In this document: piece by piece, positions 10,708 to 19,644 of the stretch
How positions within the stretch are numbered: position 1 is the stretch's first letter
Layout: every line of letters begins with the position of its first letter
Source of the DNA: Streptomyces rubellomurinus
GTDB lineage: Bacteria; Actinomycetota; Actinomycetes; Streptomycetales; Streptomycetaceae
Length of the DNA stretch: 64,000 nt
NCBI RefSeq assembly: GCF_000961885.1
Contig: NZ_JZKH01000008.1
Location: 1-64,000, forward strand
Reading direction: 5' to 3'
Notes under the pieces: model-generated
What the model saw: only the letters and a program-made list of their open reading frames with translations
Databases searched by the model: none
What the model was told of the DNA's origin: nothing
Translations under genes and position numbers: made by a program

Positions 10708-10751
10708 AATCCCCGCCGCCCACCCGAAGGACGGGCGGGACGGCGGGGATT
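10708..10751. terminator. Terminator of the zinc-ribbon membrane protein gene
   Basis: Arms aatccccgccg (10708-10718) and cggcggggatt (10741-10751) are perfect complements, with 22 bases between that contain further GC pairing. It starts 16 bases past the stop at 10767. Confidence 0.7.
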
Positions 10752-10766
10752 CCCACCACGGACGAC

Positions 10767-12851
10767 CTACGGGTGGTCGCGCCAGACACTCGGGTCGACC
10801 GGCGCCTCACCGGACGGCGGAGTCGCGGGCGCGGGCGCCGGCTCGTGCGAGCCCAGCACCTCGCCCACCCCGCCCGCGGGCGCGGCCGGCGCGGCGACCG
10901 GCGGCGCCGAGGGCGCGTGCGGGTCCGGCGCGGCGGCCGGGTGCGGCACCCCGTACGGCGCGGGCGCCTGCGCGGGCGGCGGCACCGGGGCGCCGTACGC
11001 CGGCGCGCCCGGGTACGGCGGCTGCGGCGGCACCGGCGCGCCCACGAAGCCCGGCGCGCCCAGGAGGTCCGGCCCGCCCGGGTACGGCGGCTGCGGCGGC
11101 ACGGGGGCACCGGCGAAGCCCGGCCCGCCCGGGTAGCCGGGCGCGCCCGGGTAGCCAGGAGCGCCCGCGTAGTACGGCGGGGCCGGGTACGGCTGGGCAC
11201 CGCCCCGGCGGAAGCCCGTCAGCAGCGCCGGGACGACCAGCGCGCCGACCGCCGCCCAGACGATGCTCGCCAGCAGCACGCTCGGGAAGCTCAGGCCGAT
11301 CGACATCTCCTGGGACATGGTCGAGCGCGAAGCCGAGGACCAGCCGGCCATGGTGATCGACATGGTGACGATCGCGCCGCCCACCGTCGACAGCAGGACG
11401 AGCGCCGCCGCGTACACGGCCGCCAGCCGCAGCCGGTCGGCCGACCCCAGCCGCCGCCGGACCGCGACCCCGGCGAGCACCGCCGCCGAGACGAGCGCCA
11501 GCAGGCCGGCCAGGCGCCACTCGCCGCCGAGCTCGTGCAGGTCGAAGAAGGACACGTCCATGCTGTCGGGGCCCGAGCCCCGCATCGAGGAGTCGTAGCC
11601 GCCCCGGACGGAGTCGCCCTGGAGGCTCGCCCCCGAGCCGAAGCCGAGCAGGGCGAGGCCGAGGTTGGGCATGAAGGCGAACGCGGCGCCGACCTCCCAG
11701 CCGTTGTCGCTGTTCGCCGCGGCGATCACGAAGCCGGCCACCGAGGCGAGGCCCCAGGTCAGGGCGAGCGCCTGGCCCGCCGTCAGCGCGGACACCGCCC
11801 AGCCGCGCACCGCCGGGCTGCGCCAGGCGGCCCAGCGCAGCGCGTCCGTGCCGTAGACCGCGAAGGCCACCAGGAAGGCGAGCAGCACCGTCCAGCCGAG
11901 CGCCTCCGCCCAGCCGGTGTTCGCGAAGAAGGACATTCCGGCGTCCCGCTTGCCGCCGGAGCCCGGGCCGGAGCCGTAGTCCCCGTAGTCGCCGTAGTCG
12001 TATCCGGAGAAGCCGCCGCGACCGCGCTGGTCGGGCTTCCAGGTCGTCCCGGCGACCAGCCCGAGCAGCAGGGTCACCGCCCCCATCACGAGGGCGGAGC
12101 GCAGCGCCTCGCCAGCCGCCTGCCCCCGGGTCAGCTGGACGCCCTTGGCCTTGCTCCGCCGCAGGCCGGCCCGCAGGCCGAGCCAGAGCGCGAGGATCCA
12201 GAGGAGGGTGACGGTCAGCGGCAGGGCGCGGATCTCGTAGTCCATGCCGGTGCCGAAGCCCGTGTTGCCGTGGTAGCCGATCCGCAGCGGCGCGCCGAGC
12301 GCGCCCAGGGCCGCCCCGAGGGTCGCGCCGAAGACGTCGCCGAAGCCCGGCGTCGAGCCCGCGCCGTCCGGCCGGTAGTCGGCCGGGGCGGCCACGGCCA
12401 GCGCGGCCACCAGCAGCACCACGGTCGGCGCGATCGCCGAGACGAGCGCCGGGCGCCAGTCCGAGCCGGTCAGCCAGCGCAGCAGCGGCGGCTGTCCGAC
12501 GCGCGGCTGGACCGGCCGTCCGGCGCCCCAGTTGCCCAGCGAGGGCGCGCCGGGGGCGGGGTACCCGGCGCCCGGTCCCGGCACGAAGCCGGGAGCCCCG
12601 GGCGGCGGCGGGAAGCCGGGCGCACCGGGCATACCGGGCGGCGGCGGGAAGCCGGGCGCACCGGGCGGCGGCCCGTACGGCGGCGGGGCCGAGGGCACGG
12701 CGTCGACCGGCGAGATCGCGGGCGCCGCGTCGACCGGCGACACCGCGGGTGTCCCGACGGCGGTCGGCGGCGGAGCGGCCGGCCGTCCGCACGACGCGCA
12801 GACCGACGCTCCTCCCGTCCAAGTCGCGCCGCACCATGCGCAGTTGGTCAT
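10767..12851 (-). CDS. Large multi-pass membrane protein with N-terminal zinc ribbon (streptophobe-like)
   Basis: 694 aa. Residues 4-22 form a zinc-ribbon-like knuckle (CAWC, then CASC). A Pro/Gly-rich segment follows (GAPGFPPPPG repeats to about 130). A long body (about 150-545) has roughly nine to ten hydrophobic segments, for example ALVSAIAPTVVLLVAALAVA and LGLALLGFGSGASL. A cytoplasmic Pro/Gly/Tyr-rich tail contains a duplicated unit (GAPVPPQPPYPG twice). The overall plan resembles the large hydrophobic 'streptophobe' proteins of Streptomyces; the assignment is from memory of the architecture. No enzymatic motif is visible. Monocistronic, with its own terminators. Confidence 0.7.
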   Translation of the reverse strand: MTNCAWCGATWTGGASVCASCGRPAAPPPTAVGTPAVSPVDAAPAISPVDAVPSAPPPYGPPPGAPGFPPPPGMPGAPGFPPPPGAPGFVPGPGAGYPAPGAPSLGNWGAGRPVQPRVGQPPLLRWLTGSDWRPALVSAIAPTVVLLVAALAVAAPADYRPDGAGSTPGFGDVFGATLGAALGALGAPLRIGYHGNTGFGTGMDYEIRALPLTVTLLWILALWLGLRAGLRRSKAKGVQLTRGQAAGEALRSALVMGAVTLLLGLVAGTTWKPDQRGRGGFSGYDYGDYGDYGSGPGSGGKRDAGMSFFANTGWAEALGWTVLLAFLVAFAVYGTDALRWAAWRSPAVRGWAVSALTAGQALALTWGLASVAGFVIAAANSDNGWEVGAAFAFMPNLGLALLGFGSGASLQGDSVRGGYDSSMRGSGPDSMDVSFFDLHELGGEWRLAGLLALVSAAVLAGVAVRRRLGSADRLRLAAVYAAALVLLSTVGGAIVTMSITMAGWSSASRSTMSQEMSIGLSFPSVLLASIVWAAVGALVVPALLTGFRRGGAQPYPAPPYYAGAPGYPGAPGYPGGPGFAGAPVPPQPPYPGGPDLLGAPGFVGAPVPPQPPYPGAPAYGAPVPPPAQAPAPYGVPHPAAAPDPHAPSAPPVAAPAAPAGGVGEVLGSHEPAPAPATPPSGEAPVDPSVWRDHP

Positions 12852-12971
12852 GGACCGCTTACCCCCGCTCGACGAATTCCTGGTCCCCCCAGGGAGCCCG
12901 TTTATCCCACCGGACCCGAACTGGTGTCAACCGGGAACCGCACCGGCGGGTTCGCCCTCCGAACGGCGGCG

Positions 12972-14765
12972 TCAGGCCTGCTGGCCGGGCACTTCCGGGA
13001 CGGGCAGCAGCACCGGCGGCCGCAGCGCGCCGAAGGCCCCGGCCGGCACCGCCGGCCGCACCGGCGCCACCGCGGTGACCGGCCGGTAGGCCTCGCCCGG
13101 GGCCGGGCGCGGGTCGGGCTCGCCCTTGTTCGGCCACATCGACAGGGCCCGCTCGGCCTGCGCGGTGATGGTGAGCGAGGGGTTGACCCCGAGGTTGGCG
13201 GAGACGGCCGCGCCGTCCACCACGCTGATCCCGGGGTGCCCGTACAGCCGGTGGTACGGGTCGACCACGCCGGTCTCGGGGGCGTCGCCGATCGGGCAGC
13301 CGCCGAGGAAGTGGGCGGTCAGCGGGATGTCGAAGATCTCGCCGACGGTGCTGCCCGCGAAGCCGTTGATCTCCTCGGCGAGCGCCTGGGCGCCCTGCTG
13401 GGCGGCCGGGATCCAGGTCGGGTTGGGTTCGCCGTGGCCCTGGGTGGAGGTGAGCCGGGGCTTGCCGAGCGGGCCCTTCTTCAGCGAGACGGTGATCGAG
13501 TTGTCCAGGGACTGCATCACCAGCCCGATGATCGTCTTCTCGGACCAGCGGTGCTGGTTCATCGAGCGCGCGAAGGTCACCGGGTGCAGCACCGAGTTGC
13601 CCAGGTAGCGCAGCCAGCGCGGGGTCCTCCCGCCGCCCTTGACCTGGGCGATCGACAGCGCGCCCATCGCGTTGGAGCCCTTGCCGTAGCGGACCGGCTC
13701 GATGTGGGTGTTCTCGTCGGGGTGGACCGAGGAGGTGATCGCGACGCCCTTGGTGAAGTCCGCCTTGGCGCCGTAGCGCCGGTCGGTGGTCTGCGCGCCG
13801 ACGATCGCCTCGGAGTTGGTGCGGGTCAGCTCGCCGAGCCGCGCCGAGATCCGGGGCAGGTGCCCGCCGTCGCGCATCCGGTGCAGCAGCGACTGGGTGC
13901 CGTAGGTGCCGGCCGCCACCACCACCTGCGCGGCGGTGATGGTCCGCGCGCCGGCCTTGACCCGGTCGGTCCTCGACCGCGAGTCGGTGCGGCGCACGTC
14001 CACGGCGAATCCTTCACCGCGCTCCCGGATCCGGGCCACCGTGGTGAGCGGGTGGATCTCGGCGCCGCCGCGCTCCGCCAGGTACAGGTAGTTCTCGGTG
14101 AGCGTGTTCTTGGCGCCGTGCCGGCAGCCGGTCATGCACTCGCCGCACTCCACGCAGGCCTTGCGGGCCGGGCCGGCGCCGCCGAAGTACGGGTCGGCGA
14201 CCTCCTCGCCGGGCGCCGCCTTGGCGGTGCCGTCGGTGTCCTTGCCGTCGCCGAAGAACACCCCGACCGGCGCCATGTGGAAGGTGTCGCCGACGCCCAT
14301 CCGCTCGGCGGCCGCCTTGAGGTGGACGTCGGAGGGCGTGACGGTCGGGTTGAGCCGGACCCCAAGCATCCGCTGCGCCTGGTCGTAGAACGGCGCCAGC
14401 TCCTCCTGCCAGTCGGTGATGTGCCGCCACTGGCGGTCCTCGAAGAAGGCCTTCGGCGGCACGTAGAGGGTGTTGGCGTAGTTCAGCGAGCCGCCGCCGA
14501 CCCCGGCGCCGGCCAGGATCAGCACGTTGGCCAGCAGGTGGATGCGCTGGATCCCGTACAGGCCGAGCTGCGGCGCCCACAGGTAGTTCGCCAGGTCCCA
14601 GGAGTTGCGGGGCAGTTCGTCCCGCTCGAAGCGGCGCCCGGCCTCCAGGACGGCGACCCGGTAGCCCTTCTCGGTCAGCCGCAGCGCGGCGACCGAACCG
14701 CCGAAGCCGGAGCCGACCACGACCACGTCGTAGTCGAACTCCGCCGCATCGCCGGACTCCACCAT
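12972..14765 (-). CDS. GMC-family FAD oxidoreductase (cholesterol-oxidase-like)
   Basis: 597-aa flavoprotein. The N-terminal ADP-binding fold is VVVGSGFGGSVAALRL (residues about 15-30), followed by VLEAGRRF and the FAD-contacting GAGVGGGSLNYANTLY. The C-terminal GMC signature region reads FLGGCPIGD and VVDGAAVSANLGVNPSLTITAQAER. A Cys-rich insert (CVECGECMTGC near 235-245) resembles a CX2CX2CX3C iron-sulfur ligand set seen in actinobacterial sterol-oxidase-like relatives. ATG 14765 is chosen over GTG 14771 because GAAGGAG is 8 bases upstream of the former and only 2 from the latter. It lies 52 bases downstream of the aldehyde dehydrogenase gene, so the two may be cotranscribed and oxidise an alcohol through an aldehyde to an acid. 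The substrate is unknown. Confidence 0.85.
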   Translation of the reverse strand: MVESGDAAEFDYDVVVVGSGFGGSVAALRLTEKGYRVAVLEAGRRFERDELPRNSWDLANYLWAPQLGLYGIQRIHLLANVLILAGAGVGGGSLNYANTLYVPPKAFFEDRQWRHITDWQEELAPFYDQAQRMLGVRLNPTVTPSDVHLKAAAERMGVGDTFHMAPVGVFFGDGKDTDGTAKAAPGEEVADPYFGGAGPARKACVECGECMTGCRHGAKNTLTENYLYLAERGGAEIHPLTTVARIRERGEGFAVDVRRTDSRSRTDRVKAGARTITAAQVVVAAGTYGTQSLLHRMRDGGHLPRISARLGELTRTNSEAIVGAQTTDRRYGAKADFTKGVAITSSVHPDENTHIEPVRYGKGSNAMGALSIAQVKGGGRTPRWLRYLGNSVLHPVTFARSMNQHRWSEKTIIGLVMQSLDNSITVSLKKGPLGKPRLTSTQGHGEPNPTWIPAAQQGAQALAEEINGFAGSTVGEIFDIPLTAHFLGGCPIGDAPETGVVDPYHRLYGHPGISVVDGAAVSANLGVNPSLTITAQAERALSMWPNKGEPDPRPAPGEAYRPVTAVAPVRPAVPAGAFGALRPPVLLPVPEVPGQQA

Positions 14766-14817
14766 CTGCACCGCTCCTTCGGGGATCGAACCTGTTGTGG
14801 GGGAAAGCAGTTCGGGG

Positions 14818-16461
14818 CTACTTGAAGCGCAGGGCCTTCAGCACCCGCAGCCCGCCGGTCATCACGGCGGCGAACTTCCGGTCGTCCAGGCCGAAGGCGG
14901 GCGCGATCGGCATCAGCCGCTGGGTCGCGATGGTCTGCGCCTCGGTGAAGCGCAGGATGCCCTCGGAGCCGTGCCGGCGGCCCAGCCCGGAGTCGCCCAT
15001 GCCGCCCATCGGGGAGGCGACCGAGCCGTAGGTGGCCGCGTAGGCCTCGTTGACGTTGACGGTGCCGGTGCGCAGCCGGGCCGCGACCGCCCGTCCGCGC
15101 CGGTGGTCCCTGGTCCAGACGCTGGAGTTCAGGCCGTACGGCGTGGAGTTGGCGGCGGCCACCGCCTCGTCCTCGGTGTCGAAGCGGTACACCGAGACGA
15201 CCGGGCCGAAGGTCTCCTCGGCGCAGACCGCCATCTCCGGGGTCACCCCGTCGAGGATGGTCGGCTCGTAGAAGTACGGGCCGAGGTCGGGCCGGGCGCG
15301 GCCGCCGGCCACCACCGTGGCGCCCGCCTTGACGGCCTCCTCGACGTGCCGGGCGGTGGTCTCCAACTGCCGGACGGAGACCAGCGATCCCATGTCGGCG
15401 CCGTACGCGAGCCCGCCGCCGAGGCGCAGCGCCCGGGTGCGGGCGGCGAAGCGCTCCAGGAACTCGTCGGCCACCGAGCGGTGCACCAGCAGCCGCTCGA
15501 TCGAGATGCACAGCTGCCCGGCGGAGGAGAAGCAGGCCCGGACGGCGCCCGCGGCGGCGGCGTCGAGGTCGGCGTCGGAGAGCACCAGCATGGCGTTCTT
15601 GCCGCCGAGTTCGAGCGAGGCGCCGACCAGCCGGGCGGCGGCGCGCTGGGCCACGTCGCGGCCGGTGCGGGTGGAGCCGGTGAAGGAGACGTAGTCGGCG
15701 TGCTCCACCACGGCGGGGCCGATCACCGGCCCGTCGCCGATCACGATCTGCCACAGGTCGGCCGGCAGCCCGGCCTCGATCAGCAGCTCGCGGGCCCACA
15801 GGGCGGTCAGCGCGGTCTGCGTGTCGGGCTTGTTGACCACCGCGTTCCCGGCCACGAAGGCGGGCAGGGCGTCCCCGACGGACAGCTCCAGCGGGTAGTT
15901 CCAGGGCGAGATGTGGCCGACCACGCCCTTGGGGCGGCGGGCCTCGACCGCGTGGGTGAGCGCCGGCAGCGCGCCGCCGCGCCGCTTGTCCCGCAGGTAG
16001 CCCTGGGCGGCGCGCCCGTAGTGCCGGGCGGCCATGGCGACGGCCAGCACCTCCTCGAAGGCGTGCAGCCGGGCCTTGCCGGTCTCGGCCTGGACGAGGT
16101 CGAGCACCTCGTCCTGCCGCTTCAGCAGCAGGTCGTGGAAGCGCAGCAGGACGGCGGCGCGGTGGCGCACCGGCAGCGCGGCCCAGGCGGGCTGGGCGCG
16201 GCGGGCCAGCTGGAACGCGACCTCGACGTCCGCGGGGGTGGACTGCGGCAGGGCGGCCAGCCGCTCGCCGGTCAGCGGGGCGACGGTCTCCACCAGGCTG
16301 GGCTCGCCGGTGGCGGTGACGCCCGCCGCGAGCCGGCCGACCAGGGACGGCGGGACGGCCGAGGAGACCGTCCGACCGCCGCCGGGGGCGGCCGGGTTGC
16401 CGCCGGCCGGGCCGGCGTCGGGGTGGTCGAGGGCCGCTGCGCCTGCTGTGAGGTCCGACAT
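14818..16461 (-). CDS. Succinate-semialdehyde-dehydrogenase-type aldehyde dehydrogenase
   Basis: 547-aa NAD(P)-dependent aldehyde dehydrogenase. Visible family marks are the PWNYPLEL box, NKPDTQT, the coenzyme-binding SFTGSTRTGR, the general-base Glu in ASLELGGKNAM, the nucleophile Cys in SAGQLCISIERLLVH and ETFGPVVSVYRF near the C-terminus. S. coelicolor carries a gene annotated succinic semialdehyde dehydrogenase at this place, as I remember. The frame stays open far upstream because of high GC, but the first plausible start is ATG 16461 (MSDLTAGAAA). About 40 poorly conserved residues precede the enzyme core. The exact substrate is not proven by sequence. Confidence 0.88.
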   Translation of the reverse strand: MSDLTAGAAALDHPDAGPAGGNPAAPGGGRTVSSAVPPSLVGRLAAGVTATGEPSLVETVAPLTGERLAALPQSTPADVEVAFQLARRAQPAWAALPVRHRAAVLLRFHDLLLKRQDEVLDLVQAETGKARLHAFEEVLAVAMAARHYGRAAQGYLRDKRRGGALPALTHAVEARRPKGVVGHISPWNYPLELSVGDALPAFVAGNAVVNKPDTQTALTALWARELLIEAGLPADLWQIVIGDGPVIGPAVVEHADYVSFTGSTRTGRDVAQRAAARLVGASLELGGKNAMLVLSDADLDAAAAGAVRACFSSAGQLCISIERLLVHRSVADEFLERFAARTRALRLGGGLAYGADMGSLVSVRQLETTARHVEEAVKAGATVVAGGRARPDLGPYFYEPTILDGVTPEMAVCAEETFGPVVSVYRFDTEDEAVAAANSTPYGLNSSVWTRDHRRGRAVAARLRTGTVNVNEAYAATYGSVASPMGGMGDSGLGRRHGSEGILRFTEAQTIATQRLMPIAPAFGLDDRKFAAVMTGGLRVLKALRFK

Positions 16462-16550
16462 ACGGCGCAGCCTAGGCGCTCGGCGGCCGGTCCGGTACCC
16501 ATGGGTAACAAGAATCTGCCGGTGTCGGACGAACGCGGCGAACCCCGCCG

Positions 16551-18323
16551 TCAGCGGGTCGGGGTGAAGGCGTTGAGCACCGTTCGGAACCGCTGCTCGG
16601 CCTCGGTCCACTCGGTGCCCCGGTCCGGGCTGGAGGAGTAGATCGCGTACCCGGTGCCGTCCTCGTCGATGAACTCGGCCTCGATCGCGCGCCGCCGGCC
16701 GCCCTCCTTGGCGAGGTAGCTGAACTCCCAGACGGCCGCCTCGTGGCTGTTCACCGCGGCGCCGGTCAGCTGGTGCTGCTTGTAGTCCTTCAGCGACTTG
16801 GAGACGCTGCCCTCCATCTGCCGCATGTGGTCCAGCGGCTTGACCGACTGGCCCACGGTGACGGCGAACTGCAGGTAGTGCGTCTTGTTGTCGGGCGTGT
16901 AGAAGATCTGGTTGGCGTCCCCGGAGATCACCCGCTGCCAGGCCGGGGTGCCGTTGGGCAGGGGGAAGCGGAAACCGGCCGGGTCGTCCACCCAGTGGTA
17001 GCCGGCGGGCGCGGCCGGGCCGGGGCCGGGCGGGTTGGTCGGGTCCGGGTCGGCCGGGGTGCTGGTGGTCGTGGGGTCGGCGGTCGACGGGCCGACCATG
17101 TGCCGGGTGGCGAAGAAGGTCGCCCCGGCGGCCAGCACGCCCACGGCCAGCCCGATCGCGGCGAGCTTCAGCAGGTTGCGGCGCCGGGCCGGACCGCGCG
17201 CGGGCGTGACGGAGTGCGCGACCGGGCGCGCACCGGGATCCGCGACCGGCGCGTTGGCGTGCGCGACCGGCGCGACGGCCGTGGTGGGCGCGTGCGACTG
17301 GGCGAGTGCGCCCCCGGCGGTGTCCACCGCGACGGCCGACTGGCGCGGCTCGGTCGGGCCCTCCGACCCTTCCGGGGCGTCCCCGGCCGGCGGCGCCTCC
17401 TCCGGGTGGTCGCTGCGGTCCACCACCGGGACGGACTGGGTGGGCGTGCGCGTCGAGGGCACGGACTTCAGGCCCATCGTGTGCCCGGACCGCACCTCGG
17501 CCAGCATCCGGGCCGCCTCGTCCGCGGTCGGCCGGTCGGCCGGGTCCTTGGCCATCAGCGCGGCCAGCACCGGCCCGAGCGGCCCGGCCCGGCGGGACTC
17601 CGGCAGCGGCTCGTCGACCACCGCGGCCAGCGTGGTGATCGGCGAGTCCCGGCGGAACGGCGACCGGCCCTCGACGGCCGCCCACAGCGTCGCGCCGAGG
17701 CCCCACAGGTCGGAGGCCGGCCCGGGCCGCTCGCCCTGGGCGCGCTCCGGCGCCAGGTAGTCCGGCGAGCCGACCAGGTCCCCCGGCCGGGTCAGCTCGG
17801 TCGAGCCCTCGTACTTGGCGATGCCGAAGTCCAGCAGCACCACCCGCCCGGTGCCGCGCTCCAGCAGCACGTTGGCCGGCTTGACGTCCCGGTGCAGCAC
17901 GCCCAGCTGGTGGCCGCGGTGCAGCGCCGCCAGCACCTGGCTGCCGACCTCGGCGGCGGCGCGCGGCTGCAGGGTGCCGTCCTGGCTGATCACGTCGGCG
18001 AGCGAGCGGCCGTCGACCAGCTCCATCACGATCCACGGCCGGCCGTCCTGCTCCAGCACGTCGTGCACGGTGATCACGCCGGGGTGCTTGATCCGCGCGG
18101 CCGCACTGGCCTCGCGCTTCATCCGGGCGTGCAGGATCTGCAGGTCCTCCTCGGGGAGGTGGTTGACGGTCAGCTCCTTGACCGCGACCTCGCGGTCCAG
18201 CATGCGGTCCCAGGCCCGCCAGACCGTACCCATCCCACCGCGGCCGAGCCGCTCGCCCAGCTCGTACCGCCCGGCCAGCAGCCGCTCCACCTCGGCCGCC
18301 TCCGGCCGGTCCTGCCCGCCCAT
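16551..18323 (-). CDS. Membrane Ser/Thr protein kinase with extracytoplasmic domain (kinase 1)
   Basis: 590-aa Hanks-type kinase. The catalytic domain (residues about 20-275) is intact: glycine loop GRGGMGTVW, Lys49 in VAVKE, HRDVKPANVLL (144-154), DFG (165-167) and an APE-like APER. A Pro/Ala/Thr-rich juxtamembrane linker precedes one transmembrane helix (about 384-405). The outer domain of about 180 residues has no PASTA repeats. It contains the pattern DPAGFRFPLPNG and resembles the outer domain of kinase 2 at 20.3-22.2 kb. The neighbours are a kinase-like protein lacking catalytic residues and a PH-like/SHOCT protein, which suggests a local signalling cluster. The ligand is unknown. Confidence 0.93.
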   Translation of the reverse strand: MGGQDRPEAAEVERLLAGRYELGERLGRGGMGTVWRAWDRMLDREVAVKELTVNHLPEEDLQILHARMKREASAAARIKHPGVITVHDVLEQDGRPWIVMELVDGRSLADVISQDGTLQPRAAAEVGSQVLAALHRGHQLGVLHRDVKPANVLLERGTGRVVLLDFGIAKYEGSTELTRPGDLVGSPDYLAPERAQGERPGPASDLWGLGATLWAAVEGRSPFRRDSPITTLAAVVDEPLPESRRAGPLGPVLAALMAKDPADRPTADEAARMLAEVRSGHTMGLKSVPSTRTPTQSVPVVDRSDHPEEAPPAGDAPEGSEGPTEPRQSAVAVDTAGGALAQSHAPTTAVAPVAHANAPVADPGARPVAHSVTPARGPARRRNLLKLAAIGLAVGVLAAGATFFATRHMVGPSTADPTTTSTPADPDPTNPPGPGPAAPAGYHWVDDPAGFRFPLPNGTPAWQRVISGDANQIFYTPDNKTHYLQFAVTVGQSVKPLDHMRQMEGSVSKSLKDYKQHQLTGAAVNSHEAAVWEFSYLAKEGGRRRAIEAEFIDEDGTGYAIYSSSPDRGTEWTEAEQRFRTVLNAFTPTR

Positions 18324-18485
18324 CGGCGACCGCTCCCCCGCTCATCCGCCTGCCGTCACCGCGACGGAGGAGGGCCTGTCCAGACCACTGTTCGAACTGA
18401 TTCCACGCACAGATTAGGCGCACCCCGCCGGGCCCGGTAATCACGTCCACGGGCCGGGTCGCCCGCACGGCGCGCAGCCGGGCCG

Positions 18486-19586
18486 TCAGCCTGCGAACAG
18501 CACCACGGCGGCCAGCGCCAGCGCCAGCAGCACGAACACGCCCCCCACCAGCAGCGGACCGAGCAGGGCCGGGGGTATCCGGGGCGGCCTCGCCCGGTCG
18601 TCCGCCGTCCGCTCCGTCCCCGCGGCCCGGGCCGGACGCCGGCGCGGCCGCTGCGGCACCAGCGGCGCCGCCGGCTTCAGGGCCACCTCCCGCGCCACCG
18701 CCTCGCGCGCCGCCCGCTCCTCGTCGACCGGCTCCGGCGCGCCCGCCAGCAGCGCCGCCAGCTCCCGCCGGACGTCCTCGGCGCTCGGCCGCAGCGACGG
18801 GTCGGGCTGCAGCAGCCGCTCGGCCAGCGGCGCCAACGGCCCGCACACCACGCTGGGTTCGCGCCGCCCGTCCCGGACGGCCGTCACCAGCTCCGGCACA
18901 CCGCCCTCCGGGAACGGCGAGCGGCCGGTGACCATCCGCTGCAGCAGCGCGCCGAGCGCCCAGCAGTCCCCCGCCGGGCCGCCGTCCAGCGGCCAGCGCT
19001 CGGCGACCGGGCCGACCAGGGTGGCCCGGACGTCGTACCGTCTGCGCCCGCCCGGCCCGCCGAGGTCCTCGGCCAGCGCCTCCTCGGCGACCCCGGAAAG
19101 CAGCCCGCCGAGCATCGCCGCGCCGTCCTCGCAGACCAGCACCGACTCGGCCGTGACGTTCCCGTGCGCGAGCCCGGCGCCGTGCAGCGCGCGCAGCGCG
19201 CCGGCCAGGTCCGCCGCCAACTCGGCCGCCCGGTACGGCGGCACCGGCCCCGCGGCGAGCAGTTCGGCCAGCGAGCAGCCGGCCGGCCGCTCCTCGACCG
19301 TCCACAGCAACTCGCCCTCGGCGAAGGCCCCGACACCGCGCAGCAGCCGGGGGTGCCAGGTCGGCGCCGCGGCACCGGCCGCCGCCACCCGGCGCACCAG
19401 CCGGTCCGCCTGCGCGGGCAGCGGGTCGTCCAGGCCCTGACCGGCGGTCAGCAGCGCGGGCAGCTCCAGCGCGCGGAGCAGCACCGATTCGCCGTTCTGC
19501 TCGTCCACCGCCCGGGCGCGCAAGGGTTCGGGACGGTCCGTCAGCCGGTACCGCCCTGCCAGCAACTGCCCGGGGCCGCCTCGCAT
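18486..19586 (-). CDS. Kinase-like membrane protein, probable pseudokinase
   Basis: 366 aa with the outline of a Ser/Thr kinase: AGRYRLTD at the N-terminus, VEERPAGCSLAELLA at the hinge, CWALGALLQRMVTGRSPFP in the F-helix region, and LLQPDPSLRPSAEDV at the end. The catalytic loop, however, reads HGNVTAESV (residues 141-149, no HRD Asp) and the DFG position reads GGL (160-162). There is no GxGxxG loop, and no clear VAVK lysine. The protein ends in a single hydrophobic helix (about 340-366, LLVGGVFVLLALALAAVVLF), so it is a tail-anchored type. It probably acts as a scaffold or regulator for the adjacent kinases. Phosphotransfer activity is unlikely. Confidence 0.8.
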   Translation of the reverse strand: MRGGPGQLLAGRYRLTDRPEPLRARAVDEQNGESVLLRALELPALLTAGQGLDDPLPAQADRLVRRVAAAGAAAPTWHPRLLRGVGAFAEGELLWTVEERPAGCSLAELLAAGPVPPYRAAELAADLAGALRALHGAGLAHGNVTAESVLVCEDGAAMLGGLLSGVAEEALAEDLGGPGGRRRYDVRATLVGPVAERWPLDGGPAGDCWALGALLQRMVTGRSPFPEGGVPELVTAVRDGRREPSVVCGPLAPLAERLLQPDPSLRPSAEDVRRELAALLAGAPEPVDEERAAREAVAREVALKPAAPLVPQRPRRRPARAAGTERTADDRARPPRIPPALLGPLLVGGVFVLLALALAAVVLFAG

Positions 19587-19644
19587 GCCAGTTCCTCTCG
19601 CTCACCGAGCAGCCTACTGAGCGGCTCCTTATACGCTCGATCCC

